A DNA stretch of 64,000 bases, taken from positions 3,534,001-3,598,000 of the forward strand of contig NZ_CP087710.1 in the NCBI RefSeq assembly GCF_020991065.1, written 5' to 3'. Below, piece after piece: positions 28,541-38,199 of the stretch (position 1 is the stretch's first letter; every line of letters starts with the position of its first letter). Source of the stretch: Nocardioides okcheonensis. Its GTDB lineage: Bacteria > Actinomycetota > Actinomycetes > Propionibacteriales > Nocardioidaceae. The position numbers were made by a program, and so were the translations under genes. The notes beneath the pieces are model-generated. The model did not search any database, was not told the DNA's origin, and saw nothing but the letters and a program-made list of their open reading frames with translations.

Positions 28541-28960
28541 ATGACGATGACTGACCCGATCGCAGACATGCTCACGCGTCTGCGCAACGCCAACCAGGCG
28601 TACCACGACGTGGTGTCGATGCCTTACAGCAAGATGAAGGCCGGCCTCGCGGAGATCCTCAAGCAGGAGGGCTACATCACCTCCTACGACGTCACGGACA
28701 ACGCCACCGCCGAGGGCGAGCCCGCCGTCGGCAAGACGCTGACCGTCACGCTCAAGTACGGCCGCAACCGGGAGCGCTCGATCGCGGGTGTCCGCCGCAT
28801 CAGCAAGCCCGGCCTGCGTGTCTACGCCAAGCACACCAACCTGCCCAAGGTCCTCGGTGGCCTCGGTGTCGCGATCATCTCGACGTCGCAGGGCCTGTTG
28901 ACCGACCGCCAGGCGAACCAGAAGGGCGTGGGCGGCGAAGTCCTCGCCTACGTCTGGTGA
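28541..28960 (+). CDS. rpsH: 30S ribosomal protein S8
   Basis: S8, 139 aa, binds the central domain of 16S rRNA and in E. coli represses the spc operon. It starts [23 protein letters not shown], the actinobacterial form, and ends GGEVLAYVW. Normal. Confidence 0.98.
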   Translation: MTMTDPIADMLTRLRNANQAYHDVVSMPYSKMKAGLAEILKQEGYITSYDVTDNATAEGEPAVGKTLTVTLKYGRNRERSIAGVRRISKPGLRVYAKHTNLPKVLGGLGVAIISTSQGLLTDRQANQKGVGGEVLAYVW

Positions 28961-28994
28961 CCCGGACCAACTGAGACCAGGAAGAGAGAGAAGC

Positions 28995-29537
28995 ATGTCG
29001 CGCATTGGCAAGCTCCCCATCGCGGTCCCGTCCGGTGTCGACGTCGCGATCGACGACTCGCTGGTGACCGTCAAGGGCCCCAAGGGCACCCTGTCGCACA
29101 CCATCGCGGCGCCGATCACGGTCGCCAAGGGCGAGGACGGCATCCTCGAGGTGCAGCGCCCCGACGACGAGCGCAACAGCCGCTCGCTCCACGGCCTGAC
29201 CCGCACGCTCATCCACAACATGGTGGTGGGTGTCACCGAGGGCTACGAGAAGAAGCTCGAGATCGTCGGCGTGGGCTACCGCGTCCTGCCGAAGGGCCCC
29301 ACCCAGCTGGAGTTCCAGCTCGGGTACTCCCACCCGATCGTCTTCGACGCCCCCGAGGGCATCACCTTCACCGTCGAGGGCCCGACCAAGCTCGGTGTCG
29401 TCGGCATCGACAAGCAGCTCGTCGGCGAGGTCGCGGCCAAGATCCGCAAGCTGCGCAAGCCCGAGCCCTACAAGGGCAAGGGCGTCCGTTACGCCGGCGA
29501 GCACATCCGCCGCAAGGTCGGAAAGGCCGGTAAGTGA
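28995..29537 (+). CDS. rplF: 50S ribosomal protein L6
   Basis: L6, 180 aa, near the factor-binding site. It starts [19 protein letters not shown]; the C-terminal [20 protein letters not shown] is standard. rplR follows 1 nt later. Confidence 0.98.
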   Translation: MSRIGKLPIAVPSGVDVAIDDSLVTVKGPKGTLSHTIAAPITVAKGEDGILEVQRPDDERNSRSLHGLTRTLIHNMVVGVTEGYEKKLEIVGVGYRVLPKGPTQLEFQLGYSHPIVFDAPEGITFTVEGPTKLGVVGIDKQLVGEVAAKIRKLRKPEPYKGKGVRYAGEHIRRKVGKAGK

Positions 29538-29538
29538 C

Positions 29539-29922
29539 ATGGCGATCTCGCTGAGCAACAACAAGCACACCGCGAACCGCGTCCGTGCCCGTCTGCGTCG
29601 TCAGGCGCGCGGTCGCAAGCGCATCAACGGTACCGCCGAGCGTCCGCGCCTGGTCGTCACCAAGTCGGCCAAGCACCTCTCGGTGCAGGTCGTCGACGAC
29701 CTCGCCGGTGCGACCCTCGCCTACGCCTCCACCATGGAGGCCGACGTGCGCGGGACCGAGGGTGACAAGACCGCGAAGGCCAAGAAGGTCGGCGAGCTGG
29801 TGGCGTCGCGTGCCAAGGCCGCGGGGATCGAGGACGTCGTCTTCGACCGTGCCGGCAACAAGTACCACGGCCGCATCGCGGCCCTGGCCGACGCCGCCCG
29901 TGAGGGCGGCCTCCAGTTCTGA
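29539..29922 (+). CDS. rplR: 50S ribosomal protein L18
   Basis: L18, 127 aa, binds 5S rRNA. The core reads [20 protein letters not shown] and the C-terminus [20 protein letters not shown]. The ATG at 29539 was chosen because it gives the family N-terminus ([20 protein letters not shown]). Confidence 0.97.
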   Translation: MAISLSNNKHTANRVRARLRRQARGRKRINGTAERPRLVVTKSAKHLSVQVVDDLAGATLAYASTMEADVRGTEGDKTAKAKKVGELVASRAKAAGIEDVVFDRAGNKYHGRIAALADAAREGGLQF

Positions 29923-29960
29923 TCGCCCACGCGAAGAATTCTGAAAGAGGAGAAAGTCTC

Positions 29961-30587
29961 ATGAGCGGAGCCCAGCGCGGACAGCGCGGTGGCGAGCGCC
30001 AGGGTGGTGACCGTCGCGGACGCGACAACGGTCGCAACCAGGCTGACAAGACCGCCTACATCGAGCGCGTCGTGGCGATCAACCGGGTCGCCAAGGTCGT
30101 GAAGGGTGGTCGTCGCTTCAGCTTCACCGCCCTCGTGATCGTCGGCGACGGTGAAGGTCTGGTCGGCGTCGGCTACGGCAAGGCGAAGGAAGTTCCCGCG
30201 GCGATCGCCAAGGGTGTCGAGGAGGCCAAGAAGCACTTCTTCAAGGTCCCCCGCATCCAGGGCACCATCCCGCACCCGGTCCAGGGCGAGAAGGCCGCGG
30301 GCGTCGTCCTGCTGCGTCCCGCCGCTCCCGGTACGGGTGTGATCGCCGGTGGCCCGGTGCGCGCCGTGCTCGAGTGCGCCGGCATCCACGACGTGCTGAG
30401 CAAGTCGCTCGGCTCGTCCAACCAGATCAACATCGTCCACGCGACCGTCGAGGCGCTGCGGATGCTCGAGGAGCCCGAGGCCGTGGCTGCTCGCCGCGGC
30501 ATGCGGGTCGAGGACGTCACCCCGGCCGCGCTGCTCAAGGCGCGCGCCGAGGGCCAGCTCGAGGCGACGGCGGGGGTGCAGCAGTAA
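29961..30587 (+). CDS. rpsE: 30S ribosomal protein S5
   Basis: S5, 208 aa, involved in decoding fidelity and mRNA unwinding. The N-terminus has an extra Arg/Gly-rich tail ([20 protein letters not shown]) before the [20 protein letters not shown] core. [19 protein letters not shown] and GSSNQINIV are normal. The stop overlaps the rpmD start (TAATG). Confidence 0.97.
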   Translation: MSGAQRGQRGGERQGGDRRGRDNGRNQADKTAYIERVVAINRVAKVVKGGRRFSFTALVIVGDGEGLVGVGYGKAKEVPAAIAKGVEEAKKHFFKVPRIQGTIPHPVQGEKAAGVVLLRPAAPGTGVIAGGPVRAVLECAGIHDVLSKSLGSSNQINIVHATVEALRMLEEPEAVAARRGMRVEDVTPAALLKARAEGQLEATAGVQQ

Positions 30588-30769
30588 TGGCACAGCTCAA
30601 GGTCCAGCAGAAGCGCGGCACGGTCGGCCTCAAGGCCAACCAGCGCGAGACGCTGCGCTCGCTCGGTCTCAAGCGGATCGGCGACGTCGTCGTGAAGGAA
30701 GACCGCCCGGAGATCCGGGGCATGATCAACACCGTCCGTCACCTGGTGACGTTCGAGGAGGTGGAGTGA
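30587..30769 (+). CDS. rpmD: 50S ribosomal protein L30
   Basis: L30, 60 aa: [35 protein letters not shown] and [11 protein letters not shown] are the standard blocks. The start overlaps the rpsE stop and rplO begins 1 nt after its stop. Confidence 0.97.
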   Translation: MAQLKVQQKRGTVGLKANQRETLRSLGLKRIGDVVVKEDRPEIRGMINTVRHLVTFEEVE

Positions 30770-30770
30770 C

Positions 30771-31211
30771 ATGACGCTCAAGCTGCACCACTTGCGTCCC
30801 GCTCCGGGCGCCAAGACCGCCAAGACCCGCGTGGGTCGTGGTGAGGCGTCCAAGGGCAAGACGGCCGGCCGCGGTACCAAGGGCACCAAGGCGCGCTACC
30901 AGGTCCCGGTCGCCTTCGAGGGTGGCCAGATGCCGATCCACATGCGCCTGCCCAAGCTGAAGGGCTTCAAGAACCCCTTCCGCGTGGAGTTCCAGGTCGT
31001 CAACCTCGACCGTCTCGGCGAGCTGTTCCCCGACGGTGGCCAGGTCACCGTCGCGGACCTCGTCGCGAAGGGCGCGGTCCGCAAGGGCCAGCCCGTCAAG
31101 GTGCTCGGCCAGGGCGACATCTCCGTCGCCGTCCAGGTCAGCGTCGACGCGTTCTCGGCCTCCGCCAAGGAGAAGATCGAGGCTGCCGGCGGCACCGCGA
31201 CCGTGGCCTGA
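30771..31211 (+). CDS. rplO: 50S ribosomal protein L15
   Basis: L15, 146 aa, a late assembly protein. It has the Gly/Lys-rich N-terminal arm ([20 protein letters not shown]) and the [20 protein letters not shown] core. Last gene before a strong terminator; secY has its own promoter region. Confidence 0.98.
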   Translation: MTLKLHHLRPAPGAKTAKTRVGRGEASKGKTAGRGTKGTKARYQVPVAFEGGQMPIHMRLPKLKGFKNPFRVEFQVVNLDRLGELFPDGGQVTVADLVAKGAVRKGQPVKVLGQGDISVAVQVSVDAFSASAKEKIEAAGGTATVA

Positions 31212-31235
31212 GGCCACACATCAGCACCATCCGGT

Positions 31236-31276
31236 GAAGGCCTGGCCGCACAGTGGGAACTGTCGGCCAGGCCTTC
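31236..31276 (+). terminator. Terminator after rplO
   Basis: A 13-bp perfect stem (31236-31248 with 31264-31276) is topped by a further 5-bp ACAGT/ACTGT stem and a GGGA loop. No U tract. It separates the spc ribosomal genes from secY. Confidence 0.85.
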
Positions 31277-31312
31277 GTCGTTAGCGGGGAGAGCGGGCCG
31301 CACCGCGACTGT

Positions 31313-31381
31313 TAGGCTTCCCCGGGCTCTTCGCCGTACACCGGCGAGGGTCTCTCGTCAGCCGGCCTGAACCAGGCCGGC
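31313..31381 (+). promoter_or_regulatory. secY promoter and structured leader
   Basis: A -10 hexamer TAGGCT lies at 31313-31318 (no clear -35). The leader that would follow holds two hairpins: CGCCG-TACAC-CGGCG (31332-31346) and a perfect 9-bp GCCGGCCTG-AAC-CAGGCCGGC (31361-31381). The AGAGG ribosome site at 31391-31395 comes right after. The second hairpin may affect ribosome access. Confidence 0.45.
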
Positions 31382-31401
31382 ACCCAACGAAAGAGGAACC
31401 A

Positions 31402-32697
31402 GTGCTAGGCGCGTTCGCCAACGCTTTCCGGACCCCGGACCTGCGCAAGAAGCTGCTGTTCGTCCTGCTGATCGTCACGATCTTCCGGCTCGGCTCCCAG
31501 GTGCCGACCCCGGGCGTCAACGTGGCCAACGTCCAGGCCTGCCTCAACCAGGTCGAGGAGGGAGGGCTCTACAGCCTCATCAACCTCTTCTCCGGTGGCG
31601 CGCTGCTCCAGCTCACCATCTTCGCGCTCGGGATCATGCCGTACATCACGGCCTCCATCATCCTGCAGCTGCTCGTCGTGGTGATCCCACGGCTCGAGGC
31701 GCTGAAGAAGGAGGGCCAGGCCGGCCAGACGAAGATCACGCAGTACACCCGGTACCTCACGCTCGGCCTCGCCGTCCTCCAGGCGACCGGCATCGTGGCG
31801 CTGGCGCGCAACGGCGCGCTGCTGCAGAACTGCAACCGCGACCTGCTGCACGACGACGGCACCGGCACGTTCCTCGTCATGGTCATCACCATGACCGCGG
31901 GCACCGCCGTGATCATGTGGCTCGGCGAGCTGATCACCGACCGCGGCATCGGCAACGGCATGTCGATCCTCATCTTCACCCAGGTCGTCGCCACGTTCCC
32001 GGCGTCCCTGTGGAGCGTCCAGACGTCCCAGGGCTGGGTCACCTTCGCCATCGTGATGGTCATCGGACTGATCCTGGTGGCAGCCGTCATCTTCATCGAG
32101 CAGGCCCAGCGCCGCATCCCGGTGCAGTACGCCCGCCGGATGGTCGGTCGCAAGATGTTCGGCGGCAACTCGACCTACATCCCCCTCAAGGTCAACCAGG
32201 CCGGCATCATCCCGGTCATCTTCGCCTCCTCGCTGCTCTACCTGCCGGCGATGGCGGTGCAGTTCAACCCCGACAGCAAGAACCCCGTGCTCGACTTCAT
32301 CGGCACCTACCTCGCCGGCGGGGACCACCCGCTCTACATGGCGGTCTACTTCCTGCTGATCATCTTCTTCACGTACTTCTACGTCTCGATCACCTTCAAC
32401 CCTGTCGAGGTGGCGGACAACATGAAGAAGTACGGCGGCTTCATCCCCGGGATCCGGGCGGGCAAGCCGACCGAGGACTACCTGTCCTACGTCCTGTCCC
32501 GCATCACGTTCCCTGGAGCGCTCTACCTCGGCCTGATCTCCCTGGTCCCGCTCGTCGCCTTCGCGATGATCCAGGCCAACCAGAACTTCCCGTTCGGCGG
32601 CACCTCGATCCTCATCATGGTCGGCGTCGCCCTCGACACGGTGAAGCAGATCGAGAGCCAGCTCCAGCAGCGCAACTACGAAGGATTCCTCCGCTAA
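31402..32697 (+). CDS. secY: Preprotein translocase subunit SecY
   Basis: The channel-forming subunit of the Sec translocon, 431 aa, with ten predicted membrane helices. It begins [20 protein letters not shown] and has the conserved [12 protein letters not shown] plug-proximal region, [11 protein letters not shown] and [21 protein letters not shown] (cytoplasmic loop C5, ribosome and SecA contact). The GTG start at 31402 has an AGAGG site 6 nt upstream. Its stop overlaps the adk start (TAATG). Confidence 0.98.
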   Translation: MLGAFANAFRTPDLRKKLLFVLLIVTIFRLGSQVPTPGVNVANVQACLNQVEEGGLYSLINLFSGGALLQLTIFALGIMPYITASIILQLLVVVIPRLEALKKEGQAGQTKITQYTRYLTLGLAVLQATGIVALARNGALLQNCNRDLLHDDGTGTFLVMVITMTAGTAVIMWLGELITDRGIGNGMSILIFTQVVATFPASLWSVQTSQGWVTFAIVMVIGLILVAAVIFIEQAQRRIPVQYARRMVGRKMFGGNSTYIPLKVNQAGIIPVIFASSLLYLPAMAVQFNPDSKNPVLDFIGTYLAGGDHPLYMAVYFLLIIFFTYFYVSITFNPVEVADNMKKYGGFIPGIRAGKPTEDYLSYVLSRITFPGALYLGLISLVPLVAFAMIQANQNFPFGGTSILIMVGVALDTVKQIESQLQQRNYEGFLR

Positions 32698-33272
32698 TGC
32701 GTCTCATCCTCATGGGCCCCCCGGGCGCCGGCAAGGGCACCCAGGCCTCGTTCATCGCCCAGCACTTCGAGATCCCGGCGATCTCCACCGGTGACATCTT
32801 CCGGGCCAACGTCTCGCAGGGGACCCCGCTCGGCGTCGAGGCCAAGCGCTACATGGACGCCGGCGAGTACGTCCCCGACGAGGTCACCAACAAGATGGTG
32901 CGCAACCGCATCGACGAGGACGACGCGAAGCCGGGCTTCCTGCTCGACGGTTACCCCCGCACGTTGGCCCAGGTGACCGAGCTCGACGGGATGATCGGCT
33001 TCACCGGCCACCGCCTCGACGCGGTCGTGGTGCTCACCGTCGACCCCGAGGAGCTCGTGCAGCGGCTGCTGCAGCGCGCGGTGACCGACGGGCGCGCCGA
33101 CGACACCGAGGACGTCATCCGGCGCCGCCAGGAGGTCTACGCCGAGCAGACCGAGCCGCTCATCGAGGTCTACCGCGAGCGCGGCATCCTCGTCGAGGTC
33201 GACGGCATGGGCGACGTCGACGACGTCACCAAGCGCATCTTCGCTGCCCTCGACGTCGTGCCGCAGAGCTGA
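32697..33272 (+). CDS. adk: Adenylate kinase
   Basis: Converts ATP + AMP to 2 ADP; 191 aa. The P-loop is GPPGAGKGT (7-15), followed by STGDIFR, the LLDGYPRT motif and [18 protein letters not shown]. The LID is the short form without a zinc site, typical of actinobacterial Adk. It is coupled to secY and followed 20 nt later by map. Confidence 0.98.
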   Translation: MRLILMGPPGAGKGTQASFIAQHFEIPAISTGDIFRANVSQGTPLGVEAKRYMDAGEYVPDEVTNKMVRNRIDEDDAKPGFLLDGYPRTLAQVTELDGMIGFTGHRLDAVVVLTVDPEELVQRLLQRAVTDGRADDTEDVIRRRQEVYAEQTEPLIEVYRERGILVEVDGMGDVDDVTKRIFAALDVVPQS

Positions 33273-33292
33273 CCCGGGCAGGACACGCACGC

Positions 33293-34117
33293 ATGGGGTT
33301 CCGCGACCGCGGCCTGGAGATCAAGACGCCCGAGCAGGTCGAGAAGATGCGGGTGGCCGGGCTGCTGGTGGGGGAGACCCTCGAGCTGCTGCGGGCCGCC
33401 GTCCGGCCGGGCGTGACCACGCTCGAGCTCGACACGCTGGCCGAGACCAACATCCGCGACCACGGCGGCATCCCGTCGTTCAAGGGCTACAGCACGCCGC
33501 CGTTCCCGGCGACGATCTGCGCCTCGGTCAACGACGAGGTGGTCCACGGCATCCCCGGCGAGCGGGTGCTCGCCGAGGGTGACGTGATCTCCATCGACTG
33601 CGGTGCGATCGTGGACGGCTGGCACGGCGACGCGGCGACGACGGTGCCGGTCGGGGAGGTCGGCGACGACGTCCGCGAGCTGCTGCGCGTCACCGAGGAG
33701 TCGCTGTGGCGCGGCATGGCGGCCGCGCGGCTCGGCGGCCGGGTGACCGACATCAGCCACGCGATCGAGACCTACGTCCGGGCGCAGGGCCGCTACGGCA
33801 TCCTCGAGGACTACACCGGCCACGGCATCGGCACCGAGATGCACATGGCCCCCAACGTGCCGAACTACGGTCGCAAGGGCCGCGGCCCCGTGATCGTGGA
33901 GGGCCTCGCCCTCGCCGTCGAGCCGATGGTCACGCTCGGCAGCAAGCACACCGACCTGCTCGAGGACGAGTGGACCGTCGCGACGGTCGACGGGTCGATG
34001 TCGGCCCACTTCGAGCACACCTTCACCGTCACGCCGCAGGGTGCGTGGGTGCTGACCGCAGTCGACGGCGGTGCGGCGCGCCTCGCCGAGCTCGGCGTCC
34101 CATTCGGCGGACGCTGA
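33293..34117 (+). CDS. map: Methionine aminopeptidase, type I
   Basis: Removes the N-terminal Met from nascent proteins; 274 aa. Metal ligands are visible in order: Asp in SIDCGAIVDGWHGDAA (two Asp), His in YTGHGIGTEMH, Glu in AVEPMVTLGS and Glu in HFEHTFTVT. The STPPFPATICASVNDEVVHGIP block is standard. There is no N-terminal zinc finger. In most relatives infA follows; here a 15-kb block intervenes. Confidence 0.97.
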   Translation: MGFRDRGLEIKTPEQVEKMRVAGLLVGETLELLRAAVRPGVTTLELDTLAETNIRDHGGIPSFKGYSTPPFPATICASVNDEVVHGIPGERVLAEGDVISIDCGAIVDGWHGDAATTVPVGEVGDDVRELLRVTEESLWRGMAAARLGGRVTDISHAIETYVRAQGRYGILEDYTGHGIGTEMHMAPNVPNYGRKGRGPVIVEGLALAVEPMVTLGSKHTDLLEDEWTVATVDGSMSAHFEHTFTVTPQGAWVLTAVDGGAARLAELGVPFGGR

Positions 34118-34165
34118 CGTCCGGTTTGGCTCCCGCCCCGAGGGGCGTGGAAGACTGCACCGGTT

Positions 34166-34265
34166 GGAGGGGAGTATTCCCCTGGTGGTGGTGTCGTCAG
34201 CACGGCGCCCGCGCGAGCGGGGCCCGGTGCCACCGGCTCGCGTGACGCGGGTGGAAGAGACCTCC
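34166..34265 (+). promoter_or_regulatory. yybP-ykoY (manganese) riboswitch aptamer
   Basis: The conserved pieces of this riboswitch class are all present in order: P1 strand GGAGG (34166-34170) running into GGGGAGTA (34169-34176), the central GTGTCGTCAGCACGG (34191-34205), a GC-rich P4-like hairpin, then GAGACC with the P1 return strand CCTCC (34257-34265). The family senses Mn2+ and commonly precedes TerC/Alx and MntP genes. A hairpin GTCCGTG-TCGTG-CACGGAC (34269-34287) and the ribosome site AGGAG (34309-34313) follow. CCTCC could pair with AGGAG when P1 is open, so translational control by Mn2+ is a fair model (inference). Confidence 0.88.
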
Positions 34266-34319
34266 GGCGTCCGTGTCGTGCACGGACACCGCCCCCACCT
34301 CACCCTCTAGGAGCAGTTC

Positions 34320-35345
34320 GTGGACGTCCCCACCTGGGTCTGGATCGCCACCGCGGTCGTGACGCTCGCCGTCTTCACCTTCGACCTCGTCGTGATCGGC
34401 CGCAAGCCGCACGAGCCGAGCATGAAGGAGTGCGCCACCTACCTGTCGATCTACGTCGGGCTCGCGGTGGTCTTCGGCCTCGGCGTGTGGTGGACCTCCG
34501 GCGGGACGCCCGCGCTGGAGTTCTTCTCGGGCTGGCTCGTGGAGTACTCGCTCTCGATCGACAACCTGTTCATCTTCATCATCATCATGGCGAAGTTCGC
34601 CGTGCCCAAGGAGCTCCAGCAGTTCGCGCTGATGGTCGGCATCGTGATGGCGCTGATCATGCGGGCGATCTTCATCGCCGTCGGCGCCACCGCGATCAAC
34701 AACTTCAGCTGGGTCTTCTACCTCTTCGGCCTGTTCCTGGTCTACACGGCGGTCAAGCTCGCCAAGGAGGGCGCCGAGGACGAGGACGAGGAGTTCGAGG
34801 AGAACCGCGTCGTCGCGTTCGTCGAGAAGCGCTTCCCGGCCACCTCGGAGTGGCACGGCGAGAAGCTCTTCATCAAGGAGGGCGCCCAGCGGATGATCAC
34901 CCCGATGTTCATCGTGATCATCACCCTCGGCACCACCGACCTGCTGTTCGCGCTCGACTCGATCCCGGCGATCTTCGGCATCACCAAGGAGCCCTACCTG
35001 GTGCTCACCGCCAACATCTTCGCCCTGATGGGCCTGCGCCAGCTCTACTTCCTCATCGGCGGTCTGCTGCAGCGCCTGATCTACCTCTCCTACGGCCTGG
35101 CGTTCCTCCTGGCCTTCATCGGCGTGAAGCTGATCCTGCACGCGATGCACGAGAACGAGCTGCCGTTCGTCAACGGCGGCGAGCACATCACCTGGGCCCC
35201 CGAGATCCCGATCTGGCTCTCGCTGGTCGTGATCCTCGCGACCCTCGCCGTCACCGCCGTGCTGTCCCTGTGGGCGTCGAGCCGCATGGACGCCCAGCAG
35301 CAGGACGCCGCCACCGGTCCGCGGCGCGACTGGGACGACGACTGA
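34320..35345 (+). CDS. TerC/Alx-family integral membrane protein (probable Mn2+ exporter)
   Basis: A membrane protein of 341 aa with about eight helices. It has both TerC signature acidic motifs: SLSIDNLFIF (about 76-85) and LFALDSIPAIF (about 219-229). A charged cytoplasmic loop (EGAEDEDEEFEENR) lies in the middle. Family members export Mn2+ or load it onto secreted enzymes. The Mn riboswitch directly upstream makes manganese the likely substrate. GTG start with AGGAG at 34309-34313. Ends in a bidirectional terminator. Confidence 0.93.
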   Translation: MDVPTWVWIATAVVTLAVFTFDLVVIGRKPHEPSMKECATYLSIYVGLAVVFGLGVWWTSGGTPALEFFSGWLVEYSLSIDNLFIFIIIMAKFAVPKELQQFALMVGIVMALIMRAIFIAVGATAINNFSWVFYLFGLFLVYTAVKLAKEGAEDEDEEFEENRVVAFVEKRFPATSEWHGEKLFIKEGAQRMITPMFIVIITLGTTDLLFALDSIPAIFGITKEPYLVLTANIFALMGLRQLYFLIGGLLQRLIYLSYGLAFLLAFIGVKLILHAMHENELPFVNGGEHITWAPEIPIWLSLVVILATLAVTAVLSLWASSRMDAQQQDAATGPRRDWDDD

Positions 35346-35361
35346 CCGGTCCCGCGAATCC

Positions 35362-35409
35362 CACGCGACGACGCCTCCCCCGCAGCAGCGGGGGAGGCGT
35401 CGTCGCGTG
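35362..35409. terminator. Bidirectional terminator between terC-like gene and kinase
   Basis: A perfect 22-bp inverted repeat (35362-35383 with 35388-35409) with an AGCA loop. It lies between two convergent genes and can serve both. Confidence 0.9.
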
Positions 35410-35426
35410 CAGGGCTGGAGCGGCGC

Positions 35427-36836
35427 TCAGGTCACGCACTGGTTGGCGCTGGGCGAGGAGTCGGAGCCGCGGGTCATCCGCAGGTCCAGGCAGATCGGGT
35501 CCGGGGTGCGGACCAGCAGCTGCTCCTTGGTGGTCGTGCCGTAGTCGCCGGTGTCGTCGCGGAAGTAGCTGAAGGCGTCGCCGGCCTGCATCTCGACCGG
35601 CGCGTTCCAGGTGAACAGCACGCCCCGGGCCGTACGCCGCCCGGTCAGGGTGGGTGCCTCGGTGAGGTCGTCCGCCACGGCGTCGGAGGGTGTGATCGAG
35701 GCGCTCGGCACGGTGACGCCCGGGTCCTCGTCGCGGCCACCGAGCACCAGCACGCCGACCACCACGGCGAGGACCGCCGCGCCCACGCCGGCCCAGACCA
35801 GTCCGGCCGGTCCGCGCGCGCCGTCGTCCTCCGCCGGGTGGGGCGCGGGGTCCTGGGCGGCGATCCGGCGAGGTCCGCTCGCGGAGATCACGGTGACCGG
35901 CTTCATCGCGGTGGCGTCCTCGAGCGAGTCGGGAGCCACGGCCGCGTCGGGGGCCGCCACGGCGGCGTCGGGACGGTCGCCCTCCACTGCCACCGACGTG
36001 CGGGCCCAGCCGGCCGCGGACTCGATGCGCTGCAGGGCGCGGGCGAGCTCGAGGGCGCTGGACGGCCGGTGCTCGGGTCGCTTGGCCAGGCACTGCTGGA
36101 GCAGTCGGTCGAGCGCCGGCGGCACGTCGGGGCGCTGCGTGGCCGGGGGCGCCGCGTGCAGGATGCGCGCGCTCAGCGCCCGCGTCGAGTTGTCGCCCGA
36201 GGGGATGGAGAACGGCGAGCGTCCGACGAGGAGGTGCCAGATGGTGGCGCCGAGGGAGTAGACGTCGGAGGCCACCGACCCGTTGGAGCGGCCGTCGAGC
36301 AGCTCGGGGGGCGACCACGGGTAGGAGATCCGGACGTCGTCGTCACCCTCGACCTCGGCCATGTGGCCGGCGATGCCGAAGTCGGTCAGCGCGGGCTCGT
36401 GGTAGCTCGTCACCAGCACGTTGCTGGGCTTGATGTCGCGGTGCAGGATGCCCGACCGGTGGGCGGTCTCGATCGCGCTGGCGAGCTTGATGCCCGTGGA
36501 GACCGCGTCCATCGGCGACATCGGGTTGGACCGCACCCGGACGCCGAGGTCCGGGGGAGGGCAGTAGCGCATCACGAGGAACGGGCGACCGCCCTCGGCG
36601 GTCACCCCTGCCGTGATCACCGAGACGATGTAGGGGTGGTCGGCGAGCCGCGCCATCGCGTTGGCCTCGGCGGTGAAGAGGTACTTCTCGCGGTCGGTGA
36701 GGGGCACGTCGGGACGCACGACCTTCACGGCGACCCGCTGGCGCGGCCACTGCTGCTCGTAGAGGAACACGTCGGCGAACCCGCCGCTTCCCAGGTGCTC
36801 GACGAACGTGAACCCGGGGATGACCGGCGCGCTCAC
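35427..36836 (-). CDS. Membrane Ser/Thr protein kinase with an extracellular domain
   Basis: A 469-aa Hanks-type kinase. Residues 10-270 are the kinase: P-loop GSGGFADVF (16-24), Lys K38 (VAVKVV), catalytic HRDIKPSNV (D134, N139) and DFG (D152), so it should be active. A juxtamembrane Ala/Pro-rich stretch leads to one membrane helix (345-367). The outer part (about 375-469) looks beta-rich and FN3-like (GVLFTWNAPVEM) with two Cys (449, 467), possibly a disulfide. No PASTA repeats. The GTG start overlaps the stop of the FHA gene. Likely target: the FHA protein or the MoxR/DUF58 partners encoded next door (inference). Confidence 0.92.
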   Translation of the reverse strand: MSAPVIPGFTFVEHLGSGGFADVFLYEQQWPRQRVAVKVVRPDVPLTDREKYLFTAEANAMARLADHPYIVSVITAGVTAEGGRPFLVMRYCPPPDLGVRVRSNPMSPMDAVSTGIKLASAIETAHRSGILHRDIKPSNVLVTSYHEPALTDFGIAGHMAEVEGDDDVRISYPWSPPELLDGRSNGSVASDVYSLGATIWHLLVGRSPFSIPSGDNSTRALSARILHAAPPATQRPDVPPALDRLLQQCLAKRPEHRPSSALELARALQRIESAAGWARTSVAVEGDRPDAAVAAPDAAVAPDSLEDATAMKPVTVISASGPRRIAAQDPAPHPAEDDGARGPAGLVWAGVGAAVLAVVVGVLVLGGRDEDPGVTVPSASITPSDAVADDLTEAPTLTGRRTARGVLFTWNAPVEMQAGDAFSYFRDDTGDYGTTTKEQLLVRTPDPICLDLRMTRGSDSSPSANQCVT

Positions 36837-38041
36837 CGGACAGCTGCTCCCGTCTCGAACCGGACGGCGTAGACGTGCGCCATGTCGAGGACCGTACCGG
36901 GGTCCAGCACGTAGGCGTCGCCGGGACGCATCCGCTGCGGCTCGCGGCCCGGCGGGGCGATGGTCGTCCCGCCGCGGCTGTCGAGGTCGCGCGCCACGAC
37001 GTCCCAGCCGTCGAGCTCGATCGAGAGGTGGCGCCGCGACACGAACGAGTGGTCCGCGGGCAGGTGCACCAGGTGCGGCCAGTCGGTGCTGCCCTCGGCG
37101 GGCGCCGGCTTGCGACCCAGCACCACGCCCCGGTCGAGGGGGACCACCTCGCCGGTGGGCAGGCGCAGCCCGCCGAGCGAGGGGCGGTCGACGCGGCGGG
37201 GCTCCTGCGGCGCCACGCGCTGGTGGCACACCCGGCACTGCGGCGCGATCGGCGGGGTGAGGTGGCCCAGCGGGCAGCTCACCGCCAGCACGGTGGGCGC
37301 GGTGGCGTGGGTGAGGTGGGCGGGTCGCAGCGTGGTCGACCCGTCGTGGTCGTCGACCTCCTCGGGTCCGCCGACCGGCGAGGCGCCTGCGTGGGCACCC
37401 TGCGGTGCCGCCGGCGGCCGGATGGTGGTGTGGGTGCCCTCCTCGATCCGCTGGACCATCAGCGGGTCGGGCTCGGAGGTGTCGGTCAGCGACCCGGTGT
37501 CCTCGACCGGTCGACGCACCCGGGTCCGCGGCGGCGGGCCGTCGGGTCCGCGCGCGGCGAGGATCGCGTCCGGGATGCCGTCGATCAGGGCGCCCGCGGC
37601 CTGCGGTGCGGGCGTCGCCCGCGGCGTCGGAGCGGGAGCGGTGCGGGCGGACACGGGCTCGAGCTCGACCCGGGACGCCGCGACCACGCCACCGACGAGG
37701 CGGCGCAGCGGGGCGAGGTGGGCGGGGTCGGCGCCGTGGTCCAGGCTCAGCACGCGGCCGGCGCCCGCCAGCCGGACGTGGCCGGAGCCGCGCGACATCG
37801 ACGTCGACGCACCCGAGGTGAAGTCGACGAGCGCCAGGCCGGGTGGCTCGCCGTCGAAGGCCTTCTCCACGATCGCCAGCACGCGCTCGGCCACGCCGGC
37901 GCCGGAGGCGACGGTGAGGCTCACGGCCTCCCAGAGCTCCTGGACGACCTGCTCGTCGCCGGGGTCGGTCAGCAGCACCCAGTGCGCGCCACTGCCCACC
38001 AGCACGCCGCCCCCGGTGGCGTACCGCGCTTCCACGATCAA
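36833..38041 (-). CDS. FHA-domain protein with a CxxC zinc-ribbon-like element
   Basis: A protein of 402 aa. The N-terminal 115 residues are a compact domain of unknown type. A Pro/Ala-rich linker follows, with possible phospho-sites (GSLTDTSEPD). Then CPLGHLTPPIAPQCRVCHQRV, a zinc-ribbon-like cluster (about 250-270). The C-terminal 110 residues are an FHA domain with GRKPAP, HSFVSRRHLSIEL and DSRGGTTI. FHA domains bind phosphothreonine, so this is the natural reader of the kinase it is coupled to. The TTG start is supported by GAGGGGAG 6 nt upstream; a GTG two codons later is an alternative. Confidence 0.88.
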   Translation of the reverse strand: MIVEARYATGGGVLVGSGAHWVLLTDPGDEQVVQELWEAVSLTVASGAGVAERVLAIVEKAFDGEPPGLALVDFTSGASTSMSRGSGHVRLAGAGRVLSLDHGADPAHLAPLRRLVGGVVAASRVELEPVSARTAPAPTPRATPAPQAAGALIDGIPDAILAARGPDGPPPRTRVRRPVEDTGSLTDTSEPDPLMVQRIEEGTHTTIRPPAAPQGAHAGASPVGGPEEVDDHDGSTTLRPAHLTHATAPTVLAVSCPLGHLTPPIAPQCRVCHQRVAPQEPRRVDRPSLGGLRLPTGEVVPLDRGVVLGRKPAPAEGSTDWPHLVHLPADHSFVSRRHLSIELDGWDVVARDLDSRGGTTIAPPGREPQRMRPGDAYVLDPGTVLDMAHVYAVRFETGAAVR

Positions 38042-38199
38042 CGTCGGCTCCCCTCGTACGCGCCTACGGCACCATCATCACCCATGGTCCGCTGTCCACG
38101 CACGCGATGGCGACTTGTCGGATCCTTGACCGCATACATACCCTCCTTGCGGGATGTCTGCGGCGGGCGTACGTCATCCAGGGGTGTAGGGGGATTCAC
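38042..38199. promoter_or_regulatory. Divergent control region between FHA gene and giant surface protein
   Basis: 158 bp between divergent starts. TTGACC at 38126-38131 is a fair -35 towards the plus strand, but I see no convincing -10 at the proper distance. The ribosome site AGGGGG ends 6 nt before GTG 38200, and GAGGGGAG precedes the TTG of the FHA gene. Confidence 0.4.

Noticed and set aside
38107..38199. Start of the giant protein at 38107
   Set aside because: No ribosome site; the GTG at 38200 has AGGGGG at proper spacing and puts the signal-anchor helix next to the N-terminus.
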